Assembly (NCBI GenBank): GCA_020053185.1
Contig: JAGVNP010000306.1
Span: 1 to 6,653, forward strand
Source: Deltaproteobacteria bacterium
Lineage (GTDB): Bacteria > Desulfobacterota > Desulfomonilia > UBA1062
Direction of reading: 5' to 3'
DNA length: 6,653 bases
The stretch's first letter is position 1, and each line of letters starts with the position of its first letter. A model generated the notes under the pieces. It did no database searches, was not told the origin of the DNA, and saw only the letters and a program-made list of their open reading frames with translations. Shown here in pieces: positions 1 to 5,693 of the stretch. A program made the position numbers and the translations under genes.

Positions 1-267
1 AGGAGGTGCATCGATGAGGATGACTCCCACAATTCTACCCAGTTCTCCGCCATCTTTTGTCTTGAACTTCACATAGTATGACTGAAGTTCCCCTGCTTCA
101 AGTTTTTGTTTGTCGATAAGCGGCTCCATGCCCCTGATCAACTCATCTGGTGGCAGATCCTCAGCCATCTCAACAGAAAGACCTTTTATTGTGTTGGTAG
201 TCTCTTTGGCGTGAATACCCATTCCAAACACAATAAAAAGCACCAAACATATTATAACTCTCCTCAT
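1..267 (-). CDS. Secreted protein of unknown function, N-terminal part only
   Basis: An open frame of 89 codons runs from an ATG at 267 off the left edge, so the C-terminus is missing. The start is set by a strong TAAGGAGG at 273-280, 5 nt upstream of the ATG. Residues 1-20 form a clear Sec-type signal peptide: MRR, a hydrophobic core VIICLVLFIVFGMGI, then HA-K, with likely cleavage after Ala20, giving an envelope or extracytoplasmic product. The mature part seen here is charged and soluble. Its last visible residues, GRIVGVILIDAPP, resemble the first strand of START/SRPBCC-type hydrophobic-ligand domains, which often continue 'DAPPexVW'; that is a weak inference from a short stretch. The gene begins 23 bp after the ferredoxin-nitroreductase and is probably the next gene of the same operon. 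No function can be assigned from this fragment. Confidence 0.8.
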   Translation of the reverse strand, partial: MRRVIICLVLFIVFGMGIHAKETTNTIKGLSVEMAEDLPPDELIRGMEPLIDKQKLEAGELQSYYVKFKTKDGGELGRIVGVILIDAPP

Positions 268-272
268 CCTAC

Positions 273-280
273 CCTCCTTA
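273..280 (-). promoter_or_regulatory. Ribosome-binding site fixing the start at 267
   Basis: TAAGGAGG on the minus strand with a 5-nt spacer to the ATG at 265-267. It lies in the 23-bp gap after the nitroreductase stop codon and supports the reality of the partial secreted-protein gene. Confidence 0.8.
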
Positions 281-290
281 AAATTAGTCT

Positions 291-1172
291 TTAAATCCAT
301 TTAATTTTTAAAGGTTTTCTTGCAGCGCTGTTCTGAAAATTGTATTTCGGGTATCCGCATGCAAGACAAACAAACAATTTTTCTTTCTTGGGAATGCCAA
401 GTTTTTGTTTGAGCGTCCTGTCAAAACGTATGCTCTCGGTAAGAAGCCCTACAAAGCATGTTCCAAGGCCAAGGGCTGTTGCGTAGTTTGCAATATTGGT
501 TGCAGCAATAAAGCAATTGCCGCCTGCAAGCGCTACTGGCTTGGCATGTAAGAGGATAAGCGCAGGCGCATCATGGAATATCATATCCCTGCCAGCCTGA
601 ACCTGGGCCTTGTAAAAATCACTGTTTCCAAGAAATGAATCTATTGTCTTGGCAATGGTTGTATTTTTAAAAATATCCAGAAAAGACTTTACCCAGGGCC
701 TTTGCACGAATTCAAACAACTTAAGTAATTTACTGATTATAGACGCTGATGCCACGCGGATAATTTTTCTGTCCGTAATCACTGTGTATCGTACATTCTG
801 AGAATTATGGCTGGACGGGGAATACCTCGCCACATTAAGAAGTTCCTCTATAATCTCTTTTGGCACAGACTTGTCCTTATATTGCCTGACACTTCTCCTG
901 AGTTGTACAGTATCCCTGTAAACAGCTGCTGCATCTTCCGGTAGAGGTGCGATATGCCTGATCTGGGCTTTATCCATACCGCTATGATGAACTGCATCAG
1001 CAGGACATACAGCAATACAATGCCCGCAAAGAGAACAGAACCCTGGCCTGTGAGCTTCTATCTTATCTTCAGCCTTCCTGAAAACACCCTGAACACAGTC
1101 CTGAACGCATAACCCGCATTTAGTGCATTTTGTATCATCGATCGTGATATTCACAGATGTTGTATCCTTCAT
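291..1172 (-). CDS. Ferredoxin-nitroreductase fusion protein (2[4Fe-4S] + FMN domain)
   Basis: A 293-residue cytoplasmic flavoprotein. Residues 16-26 (CTKCGLCVQDC) and 46-57 (CSLCGHCIAVCP) are two CxxCxxCxxxC clusters, diagnostic of a bacterial-type 2[4Fe-4S] ferredoxin domain. From about residue 88 a nitroreductase-family FMN domain follows: LRRSVRQY (91-98) is the usual RRSxRxF FMN-phosphate motif, SPSSHNSQN (118-126) the second FMN region, and CGYPKY (272-277) with a C-terminal RKPLKIKW close the fold. In this family electrons pass from the clusters to FMN and on to an organic acceptor; the acceptor here is unknown. The ATG at 1172 is preferred over the GTG at 1178 because GGAAGG (1178-1183) lies 5 nt before it, and the GTG would overlap that site. 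The start is 2 bp after the crotonase stop codon, implying translational coupling. It may re-oxidise or supply reduced ferredoxin for the acyl-CoA pathway encoded upstream (inference). Confidence 0.93.
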   Translation of the reverse strand: MKDTTSVNITIDDTKCTKCGLCVQDCVQGVFRKAEDKIEAHRPGFCSLCGHCIAVCPADAVHHSGMDKAQIRHIAPLPEDAAAVYRDTVQLRRSVRQYKDKSVPKEIIEELLNVARYSPSSHNSQNVRYTVITDRKIIRVASASIISKLLKLFEFVQRPWVKSFLDIFKNTTIAKTIDSFLGNSDFYKAQVQAGRDMIFHDAPALILLHAKPVALAGGNCFIAATNIANYATALGLGTCFVGLLTESIRFDRTLKQKLGIPKKEKLFVCLACGYPKYNFQNSAARKPLKIKWI

Positions 1173-1174
1173 TT

Positions 1175-2191
1175 TCACCTTCCCTCAAATCTATCAACAA
1201 ATTCTGCATTCTCCATTATTTTCAACAGATCTCCCACCTGCATGCGCTTGTCAGCAGGAACATCGACCCGTTCTTGAATGAGATTGATATAATTCTCCAT
1301 TGCCTTTTCAACATCCTTCGTATCAAAACACCGTATGCTCTGTGCCATTTCAATACTGAGGCCATCACGCAGGGTGGTATTCATTCCCTGATGAACTGAT
1401 CGTTTGATTGCATCGACTGCAACAGGCGGACGCTTAGCCATGAGATCGGCAAATTCCTGAACTTTTTTCTGAAAATCTTTTTTCTTAAAAACATCTGTTA
1501 CAAGGCCAAGCTGTTTTGCCTCTTCGGGAGAAAGCTGATTTCCTCTGAGCATCAATTCAAGCGCTTTAGGCCTACCGATTAGCCGAGGAAGCCGCTGCGT
1601 ATTGCCGCCACCAGGTATTATACCTATTAGACACTCAGGCTGACCTATGGTAAATCCCTGATCACTAACCATAAACCTGAAATCAAAACATGCTGAGAGC
1701 TCGGTCCCACCTCCATTGCAGGGCCCGTTTATTGCAGCAATAGTGATCTTGTTCATTCTCTCAACAGCAAGATAGAGTCTGTGCATCTGCAGCCATAAAA
1801 ACAGGGTCGAGGAATAATTCGATAGCATCTTTGATTGCCGCAAGCTCAAAGTCTCATACCATGGAGAACAATCCATAAGCCAGTTGTTAAAGGTAACAAG
1901 ATACCTCAATATACTGCTGCCAAGTCTCGATTTAACAATCTTGTTCATGCCTGTCTTCTGATTATCAGTAGTAATGCGGTTAAGCTCAGGTATAGAAAAA
2001 TGCATGATATAGGTATCTTCTAAACCTCCGGTAAGTATGAATACCCTGATGGAATCATCCCTGCTCACCTCTTTAACCAGTGCAAAAAGTTCTTCAGTGA
2101 TTGCGGTGGTCAAAAAGTTTACGTGCGGATTATGAATCTCTACCCAAAGGCTGGAGCCTTCTTTCCTTGTTTTTAAATATTTAAAAGACAT
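1175..2191 (-). CDS. Enoyl-CoA hydratase/isomerase family protein, enlarged
   Basis: A 338-residue crotonase-fold protein, against about 260 for typical family members. It would hydrate a 2-enoyl-CoA or isomerise a related acyl-CoA in the cytoplasm. The core is clear: KITIAAINGPCNGGGTELSA (148-167) carries the oxyanion-hole Gly stretch, and IGQPECLIGIIPGGGNTQRL (182-201) the second motif. Glu164 (GGTE) and Glu186 (QPE) correspond to the two catalytic glutamates of mammalian enoyl-CoA hydratase, so hydratase activity is plausible. The usual AGxD segment is replaced by YIMHFSIPEL (61-70), and roughly 50 extra, helix-like residues lie between about 75 and 145. The C-terminus is also about 25 residues longer than usual. 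The frame is open to 2281, but the ATG at 2191 is chosen because AAAGGAG (2197-2203) is 5 nt upstream and a longer form would overlap the preceding gene. The insertion suggests an unusual acyl group or partner protein (inference). Confidence 0.93.
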   Translation of the reverse strand: MSFKYLKTRKEGSSLWVEIHNPHVNFLTTAITEELFALVKEVSRDDSIRVFILTGGLEDTYIMHFSIPELNRITTDNQKTGMNKIVKSRLGSSILRYLVTFNNWLMDCSPWYETLSLRQSKMLSNYSSTLFLWLQMHRLYLAVERMNKITIAAINGPCNGGGTELSACFDFRFMVSDQGFTIGQPECLIGIIPGGGNTQRLPRLIGRPKALELMLRGNQLSPEEAKQLGLVTDVFKKKDFQKKVQEFADLMAKRPPVAVDAIKRSVHQGMNTTLRDGLSIEMAQSIRCFDTKDVEKAMENYINLIQERVDVPADKRMQVGDLLKIMENAEFVDRFEGR

Positions 2192-2196
2192 CTCAT

Positions 2197-2203
2197 CTCC
2201 TTT
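2197..2203 (-). promoter_or_regulatory. Ribosome-binding site fixing the crotonase start at 2191
   Basis: AAAGGAG, with a 5-nt spacer to the ATG at 2189-2191. It overlaps the second stop of the in-frame TAATAA that ends the preceding gene. It rules out the 30-residue N-terminal extension that the open frame would otherwise allow. Confidence 0.8.
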
Positions 2204-2204
2204 A

Positions 2205-2945
2205 TTAATATCCATTATCAGGTCCGACCCATTTTTCAGGCGGCCCAATAAGCACAAACGGAAAGATATTTTTCTTGCCAAGAGTTACAGTAAGGATTCC
2301 TAAGCCCAGATAGAGATTATCATTGAGCTTACGCACCTCATCTTTCATGGTAGATGTAGGGAACAGGTTGTAGTCATGATATTCCAGATGAAATGACTTT
2401 CTCGCATCATAGATAGAATCACCTATTCTTGTCTTCATCCTCATGATGCGGACAATTTTGTCATGACCTTCAACGCCAGATAAACTTTTGATTGAACGGT
2501 AAATCCAGTTTATTATGGCAAGCACAACATTCTCATCAGTCTTGTCTTGAGATACCAGAAAGCTGTTGTATCCATGGCCATGGGTTTCACCAATCGGCTC
2601 AAAAGATTTGGTAAGCCATTTTCCCCATAACCTATTTAGAAATACATCAGCAATAATCCCCCTTATCACATCCCCACAGTTCAGTATGGTGGCCTTAAAC
2701 TCTCCATGCATCTCTTTAAATTCCGGGGCAGTGAGTTGGTGAAAGATCTCTATGAGTTGATCTTTATTCATGCCCTGCAAATCTTCAAGCGTGATATCAT
2801 CTGTATCTTTACCGGCGATATCATTTATAGATTTTCCCTTATACAGGCTTGGTTTAATGCGAAGTACGCTTGTAAGGGAAAACCATCCAATAAATGACGC
2901 AATTGAAAGCAATGCAGATAGTACAAGATATTTTACTATACGCAT
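2205..2945 (-). CDS. Membrane-anchored or exported protein of unknown function
   Basis: A 246-residue protein that I do not recognise. Residues about 5-29 form one hydrophobic segment preceded by Arg and Lys, either a signal anchor or an uncleaved signal peptide with the bulk of the protein outside the cytoplasm. The remainder is soluble. Points that look conserved by composition are WGKW (107-110), GHGYNSF (123-129), MRMKTRIGDSIYDARKSFHL (168-187), then a stretch ending DEVRKLNDNLYLGLGIL (202-218), and IGPPEKWVGPD (233-243) near the end. Alternating strands with WxGK and LYLGLG-type elements hint at a lipocalin-like or GXWXG-like beta barrel that holds a hydrophobic ligand, but this is speculative. 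The start at 2945 is set by TAAGGAGG (2951-2958); a longer form reaching 2993 would overlap the SDR gene. It sits 32 bp after the SDR and 13 bp before the crotonase, so it is part of the same operon and may handle its substrate. Confidence 0.85.
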   Translation of the reverse strand: MRIVKYLVLSALLSIASFIGWFSLTSVLRIKPSLYKGKSINDIAGKDTDDITLEDLQGMNKDQLIEIFHQLTAPEFKEMHGEFKATILNCGDVIRGIIADVFLNRLWGKWLTKSFEPIGETHGHGYNSFLVSQDKTDENVVLAIINWIYRSIKSLSGVEGHDKIVRIMRMKTRIGDSIYDARKSFHLEYHDYNLFPTSTMKDEVRKLNDNLYLGLGILTVTLGKKNIFPFVLIGPPEKWVGPDNGY

Positions 2946-2950
2946 ACATG

Positions 2951-2958
2951 CCTCCTTA
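2951..2958 (-). promoter_or_regulatory. Ribosome-binding site fixing the start at 2945
   Basis: TAAGGAGG with a 5-nt spacer (CATGT) to the ATG at 2943-2945. It selects the start just before the hydrophobic segment, rather than a non-ATG start inside the SDR gene. Confidence 0.8.
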
Positions 2959-2977
2959 TAATAGAAACATCTATATT

Positions 2978-3817
2978 TTATGTCATTCCCCAACGTGCAA
3001 GTTTAAGTAGAAGTTTCTCTCCAAATCCTTTTTTCATCATAAAAGCCATATTATTATAAAACAAACTTGGGGAAATCCGTTTCATAATCCATATGAATTT
3101 CGCAGAAAACTGGGGCAACACATACAACTTGTTTTTTTCCATTGCCTTGATAGTCATGTCTGCTATTTTTTCAGATGTGATCCGTGCATTTTCGAAAGCA
3201 GCCTTTGCAAAGGTGATCTGAAAATCATTTGTATATCTCATGGTCTGACCAAGGTTCGTATTGAAAAATGTCGGGCATACAACAGTAACTCCTATATTAT
3301 TCGCTGCAAGCTCACCCTTTAGAGTTTCAGATAAGGAGATAATTGCTGCCTTTGTTACGTTATAGGCCGCCATTTCCGGTAATGATGCGATCCCTGCATT
3401 AGATGCAACATTTACGATGTATCCTTTGCCCTGTGCTTTCATCTTTGGAATAAATACATGGCATCCATACACCATGCCCCAGAAATTGATCGACACTATC
3501 CATTCCCAGTCTTTGATAGGCATGTCGCCAGTATGGCCGCCAACTGCAACTCCAGCATTGTTTACCAGAAGATCAACCCTGCCCCAGTTTTTAAAGCAGT
3601 GGTCTGCCATGTTCTGAACATCTTCTATTCTTGTGACATCACAATGCATGACCTCGCCGGTGCCGCCTGTCTGTTCTACCATCTTTACTGTTGCTTGCGC
3701 TTCTTTGTCGTTTATGTCAGCAACAAGTACACGCCATCCCTTTTTTGCCAAAGCAATAGCTATGGCTCTCCCCAATCCAGATGCAGCACCTGTGACAACA
3801 GCATTTTTCGTGCTCAT
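2978..3817 (-). CDS. Short-chain dehydrogenase/reductase (SDR), probably NAD-dependent
   Basis: A 279-residue classical SDR. TGAASGLG (9-16) is the nucleotide-binding TGxxxGxG motif, and NNAGV (86-90) the structural NNAG motif. Asn111, Ser139, Tyr152 and Lys156 (YNVTK) form the catalytic tetrad, with the usual 13-residue Ser-Tyr spacing. Asp34 at the end of the second strand (VLVADIND) favours NAD(H) over NADP(H). The C-terminal 60 residues extend beyond the core and are basic and hydrophobic (KFIWIMKRISP at 240-250), which could give loose membrane association. The ATG at 3817 has GGAGG 8 nt upstream (3826-3830). Next to ACAD and enoyl-CoA hydratase genes, the natural role is oxidation of a 3-hydroxyacyl-CoA or another secondary alcohol of the pathway. 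The exact substrate cannot be told from the sequence, and other alcohol/ketone substrates remain possible. Confidence 0.94.
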   Translation of the reverse strand: MSTKNAVVTGAASGLGRAIAIALAKKGWRVLVADINDKEAQATVKMVEQTGGTGEVMHCDVTRIEDVQNMADHCFKNWGRVDLLVNNAGVAVGGHTGDMPIKDWEWIVSINFWGMVYGCHVFIPKMKAQGKGYIVNVASNAGIASLPEMAAYNVTKAAIISLSETLKGELAANNIGVTVVCPTFFNTNLGQTMRYTNDFQITFAKAAFENARITSEKIADMTIKAMEKNKLYVLPQFSAKFIWIMKRISPSLFYNNMAFMMKKGFGEKLLLKLARWGMT

Positions 3818-3885
3818 GACGATTACCTCCTTTTATATCAATTTACTTTTTTAGCTATCCATGGATTATTCCATGGATATTTTTA
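3818..3885. other. Longest intergenic gap in the operon (68 bp)
   Basis: AT-rich spacer between the MBL-fold gene and the SDR. It holds the inverted repeat at 3856-3879 and the SDR ribosome-binding site at 3826-3832. I see no convincing -35/-10 pair: the TATAAA just before the ribosome-binding site leaves no room for a leader. Confidence 0.7.
3856..3879. repeat. Perfect 9-bp inverted repeat, hairpin or operator
   Basis: TATCCATGG, 6-nt spacer ATTATT, CCATGGATA. Each arm also contains its own palindrome TCCATGGA, and the two CCATGG centres are 12 bp apart. In the operon transcript (minus strand) the hairpin is followed by GCTAAAAAAG, not a U-run, so it is not a canonical intrinsic terminator for these genes. 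Read on the plus strand it is followed by TTTTT, but no plus-strand gene precedes it. It could be an mRNA processing or stability hairpin, or a dyad operator for an internal promoter. Confidence 0.75.
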
Positions 3886-4563
3886 TTACATGTTATCTAG
3901 GATTTTATTCCCGCTAATAGGCTCTCCGTGACCAGGATACAGATATTGCACATCAAGTTCCTTTATCTTTGATATGGACCTGTTCATCTGTGTCCTGTCG
4001 CTGATGCCAAAAGGCAGACATGGTCTGCTGTCTATAGTGATAATTGTATCACCAGAGACAAGGCTTTTGCTCGATTTATGGAAGAGACAGATGGATTCAG
4101 GGCTGTGCCCCGGTGTAAGCAGAACATTCCACCCCGGATGGCCTGGAATCTCCATGCCATCGCTCAAAACAATATCTGCTGTGAGTTTTTTTAAATGTTT
4201 GAAAGGATGGAGAAGCAAAGATGGATTATTTTTTATCCCGGCAAAAATTGCCCGCGGCATATCCTTTAAAAACTGCGGGTTATTCAGTACACCTTTTGTT
4301 GGGTCGACATTCTTATAGGGCAAAGCGATTTTTGCTCCTGTTTTCCTTTTTATTTTGCCCGCATTTCCCATATGCTCAATATGAGAATGGGTAGGAATAA
4401 TGAAATCAACCTCCCTAACATTCCTCCTCAATTCTTTCCTTATGGCAAATAAAATAGCGGAAAGATCGTTCGGGCTTCCGGTATCGACAATCGCGATCCT
4501 CTCTCCATTTATCAAATAAACATTGGAGATCCTACCCTTTATCCTGTATACAGGCCCTTCCAT
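3886..4563 (-). CDS. Metallo-beta-lactamase-fold hydrolase with HxHxEH motif
   Basis: A 225-residue MBL-fold protein. The order of motifs is intact: VYLINGERIAIVDTGSPND (15-33) is the opening strand pair, THSHIEHMGN (58-67) the main metal motif, TPGHSPESICLF (150-161) the third metal His (His153), SGDTII (170-175) the bridging Asp172, and YPGHGEPI (209-216) the last His (His212). The main motif reads His59-x-His61-x-Glu63-His64, so Glu stands where the family normally has Asp. The family hydrolyses esters, thioesters, lactones and similar bonds with one or two metals; here acyl-CoA or ester hydrolysis fits the context (inference). The ATG at 4563 follows the ACAD-2 stop by 5 bp. Its ribosome-binding site is weak (AAGAG), so translational coupling is likely. 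An open frame continues to 4770, but that would overlap ACAD-2 by 200 nt and carries no MBL sequence. Confidence 0.92.
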   Translation of the reverse strand: MEGPVYRIKGRISNVYLINGERIAIVDTGSPNDLSAILFAIRKELRRNVREVDFIIPTHSHIEHMGNAGKIKRKTGAKIALPYKNVDPTKGVLNNPQFLKDMPRAIFAGIKNNPSLLLHPFKHLKKLTADIVLSDGMEIPGHPGWNVLLTPGHSPESICLFHKSSKSLVSGDTIITIDSRPCLPFGISDRTQMNRSISKIKELDVQYLYPGHGEPISGNKILDNM

Positions 4564-4568
4564 ATCTC

Positions 4569-5681
4569 TTATTCGCCTATGATCTTCTTTATATATTTCA
4601 TCCTTTTCATGGGCGTAATTCCAAGGAGTGCCTGCATATGTTTGGCATCTCTGAATCTTTTTTCCTGGCCATAATCCTTCATATAGCCATATCCGCCGAG
4701 AAGCTGGATGCCGTCTGTAGTAAGGTCGCAGGCGAGCGATTGTATGTGCAGCGCTGCTGCGCGTGAGCACAGATCCCAGTCGATAGCTTTAGATTCTACT
4801 GCCTGGCATGCTGTGGTTAAGGCAAGCTCGGATGCCTTTATTTTTATTGCCATATCAGAGAGTATCATGCGAACCTCTGACCAGTTCAGGATTTCTCGTC
4901 CACCCTGAAAACGTGTCTTCGTATATTCAAATGCCTCGTTAAACGACCCTTTCATTACTCCAAGAGACATGGCTGCTGCTGCTACGGAGAGCTTATTGGC
5001 AACATCTTCAAAATAGATTGCACCCTGTCCTTCTTTGCCTACAATCTCTGCCTTGACATTGGTGAGCGTCAAATCAACAGCAGGACATGCATGCAGTCCA
5101 AGAGAAAAAACAACATCGCTCTTACTAATGCCTCTGTCTGCAAGATCTACAAGGAAGAATGAATATGTGTTTTGTATCTTTGCAGGAATAAGGGCATATT
5201 GCGCAAGGCTTCCAAGCACAAGATATTCTAACGAGCCTGATAGCGTATAGCTATTTTTATCTTTTTTTGCCTCTACTGTTAATTTCATCTCAGAAGGATT
5301 TGTAAAAACAGGTGATGCAATCAGAGACTCTTTCGCTTTTTTCGCATTTGAAGTAATCTTGGACAAAATCTCTTGCGCACCTGCTGCAAGAAAGATCTCC
5401 TGGCTGAATGCATTCGTAAAGATAATAGCGCCTAAAGAACTATCAGCCTGGCAAATGCCTTCCAGCACAACACACAAAGTGCTTATGCCCTGGCCAATGC
5501 CGCCCAGATCCTCTGGCAAGGTAATACCCAGAAAACCCACTTCATAAGCCTTATTCAAAGCACCATCGAAGAACGGGCCAAATGGATATTTGTCATTCAT
5601 CTCCCTGTTAGGTGCAAGTTCTTTATGTGCAAAACTGCTTGCCAGATCTTCAAAGCTTTTCAACTCTGCATTTATCATCAT
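4569..5681 (-). CDS. Divergent acyl-CoA dehydrogenase (ACAD-2), lacking the catalytic Glu
   Basis: A 370-residue protein with the full ACAD layout: helical N-domain with LGITLPEDLGGIGQG (51-65), beta middle domain, helical C-domain. The C-domain keeps Arg257 (TRFQGGREI, matching the usual RxQFG) and QLLGGYGYMKDYG (326-338), the elements that bind the FAD of the neighbouring subunit, and RDAK (344-347). Two active-site parts are missing. The IYEGT catalytic Glu is replaced by ALLGI (Leu353), and the alternative Glu position used in isovaleryl-CoA dehydrogenases is Leu231 or Ser232. The TEPxAGSD motif of the middle domain is replaced by SPVFTNPSEM (123-132), and NGxKxFITNG by a degenerate SGSLEYLVLG (148-157). 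It is therefore unlikely to be active alone and may be the partner subunit of the ACAD encoded 12 bp upstream. TAAGGAGG (5686-5693) precedes two adjacent ATGs; 5678 (7-nt spacer) is as likely as 5681 (4 nt). Confidence 0.9.
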   Translation of the reverse strand: MMINAELKSFEDLASSFAHKELAPNREMNDKYPFGPFFDGALNKAYEVGFLGITLPEDLGGIGQGISTLCVVLEGICQADSSLGAIIFTNAFSQEIFLAAGAQEILSKITSNAKKAKESLIASPVFTNPSEMKLTVEAKKDKNSYTLSGSLEYLVLGSLAQYALIPAKIQNTYSFFLVDLADRGISKSDVVFSLGLHACPAVDLTLTNVKAEIVGKEGQGAIYFEDVANKLSVAAAAMSLGVMKGSFNEAFEYTKTRFQGGREILNWSEVRMILSDMAIKIKASELALTTACQAVESKAIDWDLCSRAAALHIQSLACDLTTDGIQLLGGYGYMKDYGQEKRFRDAKHMQALLGITPMKRMKYIKKIIGE

Positions 5682-5685
5682 ATTC

Positions 5686-5693
5686 CCTCCTTA
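5686..5693 (-). promoter_or_regulatory. Ribosome-binding site of ACAD-2, two possible ATGs
   Basis: TAAGGAGG lies within the 12-bp gap after the ACAD-1 stop. The spacer is 4 nt to the ATG at 5681 and 7 nt to the ATG at 5678. The choice changes the protein by a single Met. Confidence 0.75.

Noticed and set aside
1..79. Plus-strand AGGAGG followed by ATG near the left edge, resembling a gene start
   Set aside because: The frame opened by the ATG at 14 closes at a TAG after about 20 codons and lies antisense to the secreted-protein gene, which has its own signal peptide and ribosome-binding site.
2192..2281. 30-residue N-terminal extension of the crotonase
   Set aside because: It overlaps the upstream gene by 77 nt, while a good ribosome-binding site precedes the internal ATG at 2191.
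3856..3886. Intrinsic terminator for the operon
   Set aside because: The T-run follows the hairpin on the plus strand only. On the transcribed strand the hairpin is followed by A-rich sequence, and there is no plus-strand gene to terminate.
3458..3931. 157-codon plus-strand open frame
   Set aside because: It is antisense to the SDR gene, whose catalytic motifs are intact. The plus-strand product has no recognisable domain and no ribosome-binding site, so it is a shadow frame.
3974..4318. 114-codon plus-strand open frame
   Set aside because: Antisense to the MBL-fold gene and without any recognisable motif.
4564..4770. N-terminal extension of the MBL-fold protein
   Set aside because: It would overlap the conserved C-terminus of ACAD-2 by 200 nt. 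The extension is Arg-rich, low in MBL character and looks like an out-of-frame reading of ACAD-2.
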